The notes beneath the pieces were generated by a model. That model was not told the DNA's origin and searched no databases. It worked only from the letters and a program-made list of their open reading frames with translations. The translations under genes and the position numbers were made by a program. Below are positions 16,576 through 25,021 of a stretch of 64,000 bases of DNA, one piece after another. The stretch is from JBCCFC01 sp965213595. Its GTDB lineage: Bacteria; Chloroflexota; Anaerolineae; Caldilineales; Caldilineaceae. Numbering within the stretch: the first letter of the stretch is position 1; each line of letters opens with the position of its first letter. The stretch lies in contig CBDBZO010000002.1 in assembly GCA_965213595.1 (NCBI GenBank), positions 62,001-126,000 on the forward strand, read 5' to 3'.

Positions 16576-18246
16576 CTACTCCTGATTAAAGTCGTACAGA
16601 TAGAACCACTTGTTGCTCAGGTACGTCGTGTAGTTGTCGCGGATCATCGAAGCAATCGCGGTATCAAACGGCGCGACCAGCTCGCTCTCCAGCGGGTAGA
16701 TAAAGCCGAACTCCTCGGTGCTCTGCGCCGCGCCCACGAGCTTGAGCGCGTCCGGGTTGGCGCCGATATAGCCCTTGCCGCTGGCCGTGTCGACCAGCAC
16801 CATGTCCACGTCGCCCTGGATCAGCGCCTGCACCGCCGCGCCAAAGCTGTCGAAGAGGATGATGCGCTCGTTATTCTCGTCGCCGTCCAGAATGTCGTAG
16901 ACGGCGGTGAAGAAGCCGGTCGTGCCCGCTTGCGCACCAATGCGTAGATTCTCGTCCGCCGCAAATTCCGCGGCGTCGGCAAAGCGATCCTCGTCCGCCC
17001 GCGTCAGCATAAACTGCTGCATCGTCATGTACGGCATCGAAAAGCCCACCTGCTCGGCGCGCTCCTCCGTGATGGTGATGCCATCCATGCCCACGTCAAA
17101 TTGACCGGCGTTGACGGCCTGGATCATCGTCTCCCACGCCGCCGCATTCCAATCGACGACGCAGTTGAGGCGGCGGCAGACTTCGTTGACGGCGTCGTAC
17201 TCCCAGCCCATGGCCGCGCCGGTTTGCGGGTCAATAAAGTTGAGCGGAATGTAGTCGTTGGCCGTCACCGCGGCGACGACTTGACCATCCAGGTCCGGCA
17301 GTTGGTCGTACAAATCTTCGCCGTTGGGATCGTTGAGGAAGAACCACTTGGTGCTGAGGTGCGAGAAAAAGCCGTCGCGCTGCATGGTGGTGATGGCGGC
17401 GTCAAAGGGGTCGACAAGGTCGCTGCCGGGGGTAAAGATAAAGCCAAAATCTTCGGTTGCCAGCGGATCGCCGACGAGCTTGAGCGCATCCGGGTTGGCG
17501 CCGATGTAGCCCTCGCCGCTTGCAGCATCCACCAGCACCAGGTCGACGTCGCCCGAAATCAGCGCCTGCACGGAAGCGCCAAAGTTGTCAAAGAGCTGGA
17601 CGCGCTCGTTGCTCTCGTCACCGTCCAGAATTTCGTAGATCGCGGTGAAGAAGCCGGTCGTACCCGCCTGCGCGCCCACGCGCAGCGCTTCGTCCGCCGC
17701 AAATTCTTCGGGCGTGGCAAAGCGCTCTTCATCGGCCCGCACCAGCATAAACTGCTGGCTGCGGATGTAGGGAATCGAGAAATCGACCTGCTCGGCGCGC
17801 TCCTCGGTGATGGTGATACCGTCCATGCCGATGTCGTACTGGCCGTCGGCAACCGCCTGGATCATGGTCTCCCACGCGGTGACTTCCCACTGCACTTCGC
17901 AGTTGAGCCGGCGGCAGGCCTCGTTGATCGCGTCGTACTCCCAGCCCTCGGCCTCGCCCGTCAGCGGGTCGACGTAGTTGAAGGGCACGTAATCGTTGCC
18001 CGTCACGGCGACGACGGTGCGGCCTTCGAGATCGGGCAGGCCCTCCAGCCCAATCTGGGGCCGCGTGTAGACGGCCTGCACGGCGGCGCGCGCGTCCAGC
18101 GTGGTCACGTTGGCTTCCACGTTGGCTTCCACGTTGGGGGCATCCGCCTCGGCGGGCGCTTCGTCCACGGCGGGCGGGTTGCAGGCGACCAGCGCAATCA
18201 GCAGAACGCCGATTAGCGATGCGTAGCGGCAAAAACGTTGAATCAA
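16576..18246 (-). CDS. Amino acid-binding lipoprotein with two tandem SBP_bac_3 domains
   Basis: A 556-residue lipoprotein: signal and lipobox LIALVAC with Cys 22, an acidic linker, then two copies of a family-3 solute-binding domain at about 69-312 and 317-556. Each copy has the same landmarks in order: GWEYDAINEACRRLNC, AWETMIQAV, GMDGITITEERAEQV, AGTTGFFTA and GYIGANPDALKLVG. The copies are very similar in protein and DNA, so this is an internal duplication of about 248 codons. A normal family member has one domain and about 270 residues. It feeds the permease downstream. Both sites look competent to bind. Confidence 0.93.
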   Translation of the reverse strand: MIQRFCRYASLIGVLLIALVACNPPAVDEAPAEADAPNVEANVEANVTTLDARAAVQAVYTRPQIGLEGLPDLEGRTVVAVTGNDYVPFNYVDPLTGEAEGWEYDAINEACRRLNCEVQWEVTAWETMIQAVADGQYDIGMDGITITEERAEQVDFSIPYIRSQQFMLVRADEERFATPEEFAADEALRVGAQAGTTGFFTAIYEILDGDESNERVQLFDNFGASVQALISGDVDLVLVDAASGEGYIGANPDALKLVGDPLATEDFGFIFTPGSDLVDPFDAAITTMQRDGFFSHLSTKWFFLNDPNGEDLYDQLPDLDGQVVAAVTANDYIPLNFIDPQTGAAMGWEYDAVNEVCRRLNCVVDWNAAAWETMIQAVNAGQFDVGMDGITITEERAEQVGFSMPYMTMQQFMLTRADEDRFADAAEFAADENLRIGAQAGTTGFFTAVYDILDGDENNERIILFDSFGAAVQALIQGDVDMVLVDTASGKGYIGANPDALKLVGAAQSTEEFGFIYPLESELVAPFDTAIASMIRDNYTTYLSNKWFYLYDFNQE

Positions 18247-18573
18247 AATAGCTCTCCCTTGTAAAGAATTTGCGTAAGCACTGCCGCTATTCTACTACAG
18301 GGGCAACTTCGCTAAAAGCGGGGCGCTTGCTTGGGCACGTTTTGGTTTGGGGAGCGAGCTGTCGTTTCGAGCGGGTGCAACCCCAAAAGATAGCAGACGA
18401 GAGCAGACCAGCGAGAAATTTTTTGGCAGCACAGGAAAGAATTTCGCTTCTCTGGGCTTTCATGTGATGAACCGCTCTCGCTTCGGCGAGCGTTGACCGA
18501 GCTCACGCCGAAGTCTCAGCCGCCGCTGGTGTTGGTTCCTCACTCAACCCTGCAAATCCTCTTTCTGCACCGT
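18247..18573. other. Intergenic region with TTTCGAGCGGG repeat
   Basis: No gene. The stretch 18351-18429 (gtcgtttcgagcgggt, later agcgagaaattttttgg) is related to 56617-56701. It separates the sugar-type operon from the amino acid transporter and should hold the latter's promoter, though no clear -10/-35 pair stands out. Confidence 0.55.
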
Positions 18574-19533
18574 TTAGCGACAAATATCCAGCGACACCTG
18601 GTCCAGCAGTTCATCCAGCTCGCGCTGCGAGGTCACCACTTGATCGCCGTGCTGGCTGAGGCAGAGCGCCGCCGTCAGCGCGCCGGTGCGCAGGCCGAGC
18701 ACAAAATCGTCCTGCAAATAGCCGTGGAGCACGCCCGCCACCATTGCATCGCCCGCGCCAATGCGGTCGACGATCTCGACGGGTCGCGCCAGCTCGGTGT
18801 GGAAGATGTGGCCGTCCCAGCCAATCAGCCCCTCGCTGGAGAGCGAGGTCACGACGTAGCGCGCTTCGGACAGACCGTGCAGCTTCTCGACGATCTGCTT
18901 CGGCGTGCCGTCGATGCCGAAGACGGTGCGCGCGTCGCCGCGGCTAAAGAAGAGCACGTCGATGTCGCGCAGGAGGGGGCGGATGGCCTCGGCGGCTTGG
19001 GCGGGCGTCCACAGCCGCGAGCGGTAGTTCATATCGAAGCTGATGGGGATGCCGCGTGCTTTGGCGCGGCGCACTGCTTCAAAGACAATCTCGTGAACCG
19101 AGGGCGAGAGCGCGATGGTCAGGCCGGAGAGGTGGAGCAGCCGCGTGTCGAGCAGGTACTCCCAGTCGATATCGTCGACGGTGCAGTGGGTGAAGCAGGT
19201 GTGGCCGCGGTCGTAGTAGACCTGGGTCGCGCGCGGGGGGCGGGCGTATTCGACGTAGTAGGTGGCCAGCCGATCATCGCGCGACCAGCAGACGGCGGAG
19301 AGATCGACGCCGGACAAAGAATACTCGCTGGCGACGCGCCGCCCCAGCGGCGAATTGGGCAGACTGCTAACCCAGCCGCACTGCCAGCCGAGCGTCGAGA
19401 GCAGACAGCTCACGTTGGCCTCCGTGCCGGAGACGTTGACATCAAACTGCTTGGCGCGCTCCAACCTCATGCCCGCGGGCACGGAATAGCGGAGCTGCCC
19501 CTCGCCGATGGTGGTGAGATCGAAGCGTGGCAT
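18574..19533 (-). CDS. PfkB-family sugar kinase (2-keto-3-deoxygluconate kinase-like)
   Basis: A 319-residue ribokinase-fold enzyme. It has the N-terminal substrate patch FDVNVSGTEANVSCLLSTLG, a KDG-kinase-like YYVEYARPPRATQVYYDRG, the acceptor-side SFDMNYRSRLW and the C-terminal PfkB signature DRIGAGDAMVAGVLHG with catalytic Asp in GAGD. Closest look is 2-keto-3-deoxygluconate kinase. It lies last in the ulaG operon, where the importer is not a PTS, so it may provide the phosphate that UlaG- and UlaD-type enzymes need. That is inference. ATG 19533 follows AGGAAA. Confidence 0.88.
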   Translation of the reverse strand: MPRFDLTTIGEGQLRYSVPAGMRLERAKQFDVNVSGTEANVSCLLSTLGWQCGWVSSLPNSPLGRRVASEYSLSGVDLSAVCWSRDDRLATYYVEYARPPRATQVYYDRGHTCFTHCTVDDIDWEYLLDTRLLHLSGLTIALSPSVHEIVFEAVRRAKARGIPISFDMNYRSRLWTPAQAAEAIRPLLRDIDVLFFSRGDARTVFGIDGTPKQIVEKLHGLSEARYVVTSLSSEGLIGWDGHIFHTELARPVEIVDRIGAGDAMVAGVLHGYLQDDFVLGLRTGALTAALCLSQHGDQVVTSQRELDELLDQVSLDICR

Positions 19534-19585
19534 GGTGGGTTTCCTCGTGTGAAGCCGTTGGTGGCGAACTAGAAATTCGCTCATC

Positions 19586-19651
19586 GCGTCCCCGGCACGG
19601 CCCGCACGCGAGCTGGAATACCTACTTGCTTTTGGGCCGTGCCGGGGACGC
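19586..19651. repeat. Perfect inverted repeat inside the ula-type operon
   Basis: GCGTCCCCGGCACGGCCC and its exact reverse complement, 18 bp each, separated by a 30-bp loop. It fills the gap between the decarboxylase stop and the kinase start and could set their relative expression. Confidence 0.85.
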
Positions 19652-19702
19652 TTACCGAGTTCGCCAGCAGCATCGCTTAAAGCCGTTCGCATCTAAAAAT
19701 GC

Positions 19703-20362
19703 TCACGCCGCGGCGTAGGTCGACGCGATGGTTTTTTGAAATGCCGCCGCGACGGCTGCCGGATCATTCGCCTGGCAGATCGCCCGACCGACGATAAACG
19801 CATAGACCGGCGCTTGAGCAAAGTGCGGAATGTCGGCCACCTTGACGCTGCCCGCCACGCTCACCTTGAAGCCGAGCGCGCTCAGCCGCTGAATCTGCGC
19901 GATGTCCTCGTCGCCCCAGTCGAGCTTGCCCTGCGCTTCGGCGTCGCGGCTGCGCTTGAAGATTACCCGCGGCACGCCCATCTCCGCCCAGCGCTCCGCC
20001 TGCGGCCACGTCCAGCCGTCGCTCAGCTCGATCTGCATCTCCCGCCCCCGCGCCTGAGATTCCTTGAGCACCACCGCCACCGAATCCGGCGCGGCCCCGC
20101 TCACGACCGACACCCAATCCGCGCCCGCCTCAAAGGCCAGCTTGGCGATAATGCTGCCCGCCTCAGCAATGCGCACGTCCGCCAGCAAAATTTTGTCCGG
20201 GAAGAGGCTGCGCAGGGCGCGCACGGCGTGCATCCCTTCCGAAAGGCAGAGGATCGTACCGCATTCGACCACGTCGATGTGCTGGGCGGCGCGCTGGAGG
20301 GGTGCGAGCGCCGAGGGCAGGTCAAAGGTATCGAGGGCGAGCTGGAGCTTGGGTTGAATCAT
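19703..20362 (-). CDS. ulaD: 3-keto-L-gulonate-6-phosphate decarboxylase family protein with altered active site
   Basis: A 219-residue OMPDC-superfamily barrel aligning end to end with UlaD: LQLALDTFDL, VVECGTILCLSEG, LADVRIAEAG, QIELSDGWTWPQAERW, KRSRDAEAQG, GFKVSVAGSV, VGRAI. UlaD makes L-xylulose 5-phosphate from 3-keto-L-gulonate 6-phosphate. The family catalytic block D-x-K-x-x-D reads D-V-R-I-A-E here (Lys to Arg, Asp to Glu), and the His of YHRSRDAQ is Lys (FKRSRDAE). The first Asp, the Glu of VECG and the Arg of RSRD remain. Membership is clear but the reaction may differ. It lies between the permease and kinase genes. The symbol marks family only. Confidence 0.82.
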   Translation of the reverse strand: MIQPKLQLALDTFDLPSALAPLQRAAQHIDVVECGTILCLSEGMHAVRALRSLFPDKILLADVRIAEAGSIIAKLAFEAGADWVSVVSGAAPDSVAVVLKESQARGREMQIELSDGWTWPQAERWAEMGVPRVIFKRSRDAEAQGKLDWGDEDIAQIQRLSALGFKVSVAGSVKVADIPHFAQAPVYAFIVGRAICQANDPAAVAAAFQKTIASTYAAA

Positions 20363-20382
20363 AATTGTAACAAGAAATATCG

Positions 20383-21273
20383 TTACCCCTTGACCGCCCC
20401 CGCCGTCAACCCGGCGATGATTTGGCGGGCGGCGAAGAAGGTCAACAGAAGCGGCGGAATCACGATCAGCGTGCCCATAGCCATGACGCGGCCCCACTGG
20501 ACGCCCTGGTTGGTGAGGAAAAGCGTGGTCTTCACGGGCAGCGTGTAGGTGGTGCGACCGGTGAGGATCAGACCGAGAATCAGTTCGTTCCAGGCGATGC
20601 GGAAGGTAAAGATGGCGGCGACGGCGTAGCCCGATCGCATGAGCGGGAAGAGCACGCGGAAGAAAACCTGGAAGAGCCCCGCGCCGTCGACGATGGCGGC
20701 TTCCTCCAGCTCGATGGGGATTTGGCGCACAAAGCCAATCAGCAGCCAGACGGCAAAGGGGATGTTGAGCGCGGTGTAAAACAAAATCAGCCCCACGCGC
20801 CCGTCCTCGATGCCCAGCGCCACCGACCACTGCCGCCAGAGCGCGAAGATCGGCACGGCGAGCACGGCGGGCGGAACCATGCGCACGAGCAAAGTCGTCT
20901 GCGCCATCAGCCCGCGGCCCACAAAGCGCAGCCGGGCCAGCGCGTACGCCGCCAGCCCCGAAACAAAGAGCGTCAGAATCGTCGAGCTGACGCCGACGTA
21001 GACCGAGCTCCACAGGTGGCGAAAGAAGCTCTCTTGTTCAATGATGTACTGGTAGTTGGTCGTCGTAGGCGTAAAGAACCAGACCGGCTCGCTCGACATG
21101 ATGACGACCTGCTGCTTGAAGGAGGTGATCACCATCAGGTAAATCGGGAAGAGCGTAATCGCGGCCAGCACAATCAGCAGCGCGTAATGCGCGACCGTCC
21201 AGCGGCGGAAGCGGAAGCGCTGGCGGGTGTTGGGCGTGGCGACTGGATTGGCGAGCGCCTGTTGACCTTGCAT
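20383..21273 (-). CDS. Carbohydrate ABC transporter permease (MalG type)
   Basis: A 296-residue membrane protein: FRRWTVAHYALLIVLAAITLFPIYLMVITSFK opening, six spans, and the EAA loop IELEEAAIVDGAGLFQVFFRVLFPLM that docks to the ATPase. The C-terminal half ends GLTAGAVKG, typical of CUT1 systems. Its ATG overlaps the TAA of the MalF-type gene by one base (TAATG form), so translation is coupled. No ATPase gene is present; CUT1 systems often share one encoded elsewhere. Confidence 0.94.
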   Translation of the reverse strand: MQGQQALANPVATPNTRQRFRFRRWTVAHYALLIVLAAITLFPIYLMVITSFKQQVVIMSSEPVWFFTPTTTNYQYIIEQESFFRHLWSSVYVGVSSTILTLFVSGLAAYALARLRFVGRGLMAQTTLLVRMVPPAVLAVPIFALWRQWSVALGIEDGRVGLILFYTALNIPFAVWLLIGFVRQIPIELEEAAIVDGAGLFQVFFRVLFPLMRSGYAVAAIFTFRIAWNELILGLILTGRTTYTLPVKTTLFLTNQGVQWGRVMAMGTLIVIPPLLLTFFAARQIIAGLTAGAVKG

Positions 21274-22199
21274 TAGCTGTCCCCCTGCTCTCCCAGCGGA
21301 TTGCTGTAAAAAATAATGCCCAGGCTGAGCACGAGCGTAATCGCAATCAGCAGCACCGATACGGTCGACGCGTAGCCCAAATCTTGGGAGGTGAAGGCCG
21401 TTTTGTAAATCATCAAAGAGAGCACCTCAGTCGTGCGACCGGGCCCGCCAAAGGTCATAATGTAAATCACTTCAAGCGCGCGGAAGACGTCGATAATGCG
21501 CAGCAGCAGGGCGATAACGATCAGCGAAGTCAGCATCGGCAGCTTGACGCGCGTCGTCATCTGCCACCAGCTTGCGCCGTCCATATAAGCGGCGTTGACC
21601 ACGTCGCTGGGCAGCGCTTGTAGCCCTGCTAAAATAATGATAAAGATAAAGGGTGTCCACTGCCAGATGTCTGTGACGATTAGCGCGCCGAGCGCCAGCT
21701 CCGGCTCGCCCAGCCACGAGCGGCTCTCGAAGCCGAGCTGCTGCAGAAAGGGCAGCGCGTCGCCGATGGCGTCGATGTAGTAGTTGATGACGCCGGTGCG
21801 CGCGTCGAGCATGTAGCGCCACATCAGGCCGACGACCACGGGCGACACCATCAGCGGCATAATCAGAATCGTACGAAAGATCGCCGCGCCGCGGATGGGC
21901 GCTTCGAGCGCCAATGCCAGGCCAATGCCGATAATCATTTCCAGCGCCGTCGTCCAGAAGGTGTATTGGAGCGTGACGCTGACGGACTGGCGCACGTTGT
22001 CGTCCTGCAGCAGCCGGGCAAAGTTGTCCAACCCCAGCCACTCGCGCGACGCCCACGGCGTGCCGAGCTGCCAATCAAAGAAGCTCAGGTAAACCGCGTT
22101 GTAGAGCGGCACAATCAGCCCCAGCACGAGCACGATTGCCGCAGGCAGGATAAAGAGATAGGGGACGAGGTATTGGGAACGGAAGTATTTGCGGGGCAT
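21273..22199 (-). CDS. Carbohydrate ABC transporter permease (MalF/UgpA type)
   Basis: A 308-residue CUT1 permease: LVPYLFILPAAIVLVLGLIVPLYNAVYLSF at the N-terminus, six spans, and the EAA region ALPSDVVNAAYMDGASWWQMTTRVKLPML. It is the partner of the MalG-type protein downstream and lies after the doubled binding protein, from which a perfect palindrome separates it. Confidence 0.94.
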   Translation of the reverse strand: MPRKYFRSQYLVPYLFILPAAIVLVLGLIVPLYNAVYLSFFDWQLGTPWASREWLGLDNFARLLQDDNVRQSVSVTLQYTFWTTALEMIIGIGLALALEAPIRGAAIFRTILIMPLMVSPVVVGLMWRYMLDARTGVINYYIDAIGDALPFLQQLGFESRSWLGEPELALGALIVTDIWQWTPFIFIIILAGLQALPSDVVNAAYMDGASWWQMTTRVKLPMLTSLIVIALLLRIIDVFRALEVIYIMTFGGPGRTTEVLSLMIYKTAFTSQDLGYASTVSVLLIAITLVLSLGIIFYSNPLGEQGDS

Positions 22200-22217
22200 G
22201 GGGTGCTTCTTCCACTT

Positions 22218-22253
22218 GGTCGTACGGGCACGCCATGGCGTGCCCGTACGACC
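22218..22253. terminator. 36-bp perfect palindrome between binding protein and permease genes
   Basis: GGTCGTACGGGCACGCCA followed directly by its reverse complement, with no loop. It lies 12 bp beyond the binding-protein stop codon. In ABC operons a hairpin at this place commonly protects or attenuates the message, giving more binding protein than permease. No T run follows, so mRNA stabilisation is likelier than full termination. Confidence 0.7.
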
Positions 22254-22264
22254 GAGGATAATTA

Positions 22265-24928
22265 TTACTCCGCCTGCTGCGAGTAGTAACCCGCGCGCTC
22301 CAGCACGTCGCGGATTTCGTCAGCGGCGTTCGCCATCGCTTCCTCCAGCGTCGCCTGGCCGCTCACGTACTCACCCAGGTTGACGCCCATGATCGGCGCA
22401 TTGATCGCACCCCACTCCGGCAGCAGCGGACGCCAGTCCGGGTTTGCGTACTCCAGCCCTTCCAGAATGATCTCGTACTCCGGGAAGCGCTCCTGCAGCG
22501 CCGGATCGGCCAGCGTGGACTTGCGAATCGGGTCGCCACCCGCCTCAACAATCGCCATGTCCTGCTCTTTGCTCGTCATCCACTGGATGAAGAGGAAGGC
22601 TGCCTCTGGATTCGAGGCATTGTTGGGGATGCCCATGGCAAAGCCACCGGTTTCGGTGCTGATGCCGGCGGGACCAGCGGGGTGCATCGCGTAGCCGACG
22701 TTGCCCTCGACCAGCGACTGCTCCGGGTCGCGCACCTTGGCGGCGATGGTCATGGCGTCCAGATACATGGCGGATTCGCCCTGCAGGAAGGCGTTCGCCA
22801 TCTCGCCCGCGCCCCAGCTTGTTACCCCCGGCGGCGACTGCTCGATCAAAGCCTTCAGCATCTCCGTGGCCGCTTTCGCCTCCTCCTGCTCGACAATTGG
22901 CTCGTAGTTATCGTTGATGATCCCCGCGCCAAAGGGGCTGGCGCCATTGAGCCAGGAGTGGACGATCTGGTGGTCGCTCGAGCCGCGGCTGGTGAAGCCG
23001 TACATGTCCAGCACGTTCTCGGTGATAAAGGTCGCCGTCTCCAGCAGCTCGTCGTAGGTCGTCGGCACTTCGAGGTCGTACTCCTCGAAGATGTCCGTGC
23101 GGTAGGCGAGCAGGCTCGTCTCCGCACCAAAGGGGATGCCGTAGAGCGACTGCGTCGGCCCCGGCAGGTAGCCGCGCCGACCGCCGACCGCCGAGGTCGA
23201 GGTCAAATAGGCATCGACAATATCCTCTGGGTCATAGCTGGGATCGGCCAGCGTTGGATTGGTAAAGAACTGGGACAGCTCGGCGAGGTAGCCTTTGTTC
23301 ACAAAGTCGGTCTTGTTAAAGATAACCCAGGCGACAACATCGTACTCGCCCGTGCCTTCCTTGGACATTTCGAGCACCTGCTTGTCGCGCATCTGTAGGT
23401 ACTGGATCGAATCGACCTCGACGTTGATGCCCGTTTCCTCTTCAAATTGAGCGACGAGCGTCTGTGCCTTCTCAAAGTGCGAAAGCGCCGGCCAGCTAAC
23501 CACAATCGTCTCGCCTTCGTGACCGGCATAGCGCTCGGCGTTGGTGGTGTAGTAGCCCGCGCGCTCCATGGTCGCTTCGATTTCGTCGGCGGCTTCGGCC
23601 ATCGCCGTATCCAAATCCTTCTGCCCGCTGACGTACTCACCCAGCTTCACGCCCATGATCGGCGCATTCAGCGCGCCCCATTCGGCGACGAGCGGACGCC
23701 AGTCCGGGTTGGCGTATTCCAGCCCTTCCAGAATGATCTCGTACTCCGGGAAGCGCTCCTGCAGCGCCGGGTCGGCCAGCGTGGACTTGCGAATTGGGTC
23801 GCCGCCCGCCTCAACAATCGCGCGATCTTGCTCTTTGCTCGTCATCCACTGGATGAAGGTAAAGGCCGCTTCCTTGTTGTCCGCGTTGTTGGGAATGCCC
23901 ATGGCAAAGCCACCGGTTTCGGTGCTGATGCCGGCGGGGCCAGCCGGGTGCAGCGCGTAGCCCACGTTGCCCTCGACCAGCGACTGCTCCGGGTCGCGCA
24001 CCTTGGCGGCAATCGTCATCGCGTCGAGATACATGGCGGATTCGCCCTGCAGGAAGGCGTTCGCCATCTCGCCCGCGCCCCAGCTCGTTACCCCCGGCGG
24101 CGACTGCTCAATCAATGCCTTCAGCATCTCCGTGGCCGCCTTGGCTTCGTCGGATTCGACGGTCGGGCGGAATTCGTCATCCAGGATGCCCGCGCCAAAG
24201 GGGCTGGCGCCATTGAGCCAGGAGTGGACGATCTGGTGGTCGCTCGAGCCGCGGCTGGTGAAGCCGTACATGTCCGGCACGTTCTCGGTGATAAAGGTCG
24301 CCGTCTCCAGCAGCTCGTCGTAGGTCGTCGGCACTTCGAGGTCGTACTCCTCGAAGATGTCCGTGCGGTAGGCGAGCAGGCTCGTCTCCGCACCAAAGGG
24401 GATGCCGTAGAGCGACTGCGTCGGTCCCGGCAGGTAGCCCCGCCGTCCGCCGACCGCCGAGGTCGAGGTCAGGTAGGCGTCGACGATGTCGTCCGGGTCG
24501 TAGTTGGGATCGGCCAATTCCGCGTCCGTAAAGAAGGGCGCAAGCTCGGTTAGGTAGCCCTTGTTGACGTAGTCGGTTTTGTTAAAGATAACCCAGGCGA
24601 CCACGTCGTACTCGCCCGTGCCTTCCTTGGACATTTCGAGCACCTGCTTGTCGCGCATCTGCAGATACTGGATCGAATCAACTTCGACGTTGATACCGGT
24701 TTCCTCTTCAAACTGCGGAATCAGCGTCTGCGCCTTCTCAAAGTGCGAAAGCGCCGGCCAGCTGACGACGATGGTCTGGCCCGCGAGCGAGGTATCGGTA
24801 TCGGCCTCGGCGCCGGCGGCATCCTCGGCTGGTTCAGCGGGCGCGCTGTCGCCGCTGCACGAGGCAACGAGCAGCAGCAGGAGAACGAGCGACGTCAAGC
24901 CGATCATTCGATGAAAAGAACTGGTCAT
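22265..24928 (-). CDS. Sugar-binding lipoprotein with two tandem SBP_bac_1 domains
   Basis: An 887-residue lipoprotein: signal and lipobox LLLVASC, acidic linker, then two family-1 solute-binding domains at about 50-465 and 466-887. Both copies carry TIVVSWPALSHFEKAQTL, NVEVDSIQYLQMRDKQVLEMS, GGRRGYLPGPTQSLYGIPFG, TSRGSSDHQIVHSWLNG and NPDWRPL. Long stretches are identical in DNA, so the duplication is recent or kept uniform by gene conversion. Normal members have one domain of about 420 residues. It is the second gene of the operon after the lactonase gene. The ligand is unknown; genetic context suggests an ascorbate-like or ulosonate compound. Confidence 0.93.
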   Translation of the reverse strand: MTSSFHRMIGLTSLVLLLLLVASCSGDSAPAEPAEDAAGAEADTDTSLAGQTIVVSWPALSHFEKAQTLIPQFEEETGINVEVDSIQYLQMRDKQVLEMSKEGTGEYDVVAWVIFNKTDYVNKGYLTELAPFFTDAELADPNYDPDDIVDAYLTSTSAVGGRRGYLPGPTQSLYGIPFGAETSLLAYRTDIFEEYDLEVPTTYDELLETATFITENVPDMYGFTSRGSSDHQIVHSWLNGASPFGAGILDDEFRPTVESDEAKAATEMLKALIEQSPPGVTSWGAGEMANAFLQGESAMYLDAMTIAAKVRDPEQSLVEGNVGYALHPAGPAGISTETGGFAMGIPNNADNKEAAFTFIQWMTSKEQDRAIVEAGGDPIRKSTLADPALQERFPEYEIILEGLEYANPDWRPLVAEWGALNAPIMGVKLGEYVSGQKDLDTAMAEAADEIEATMERAGYYTTNAERYAGHEGETIVVSWPALSHFEKAQTLVAQFEEETGINVEVDSIQYLQMRDKQVLEMSKEGTGEYDVVAWVIFNKTDFVNKGYLAELSQFFTNPTLADPSYDPEDIVDAYLTSTSAVGGRRGYLPGPTQSLYGIPFGAETSLLAYRTDIFEEYDLEVPTTYDELLETATFITENVLDMYGFTSRGSSDHQIVHSWLNGASPFGAGIINDNYEPIVEQEEAKAATEMLKALIEQSPPGVTSWGAGEMANAFLQGESAMYLDAMTIAAKVRDPEQSLVEGNVGYAMHPAGPAGISTETGGFAMGIPNNASNPEAAFLFIQWMTSKEQDMAIVEAGGDPIRKSTLADPALQERFPEYEIILEGLEYANPDWRPLLPEWGAINAPIMGVNLGEYVSGQATLEEAMANAADEIRDVLERAGYYSQQAE

Positions 24929-25021
24929 GGGAGTCTCCTTCAGGTAAAGAAAAGAATGCGGTTTAGCGGTTTCAGATGGTGGGGAGGCGTTGACTGGGAC
25001 AAACTAACAGCTTGCCCTATG

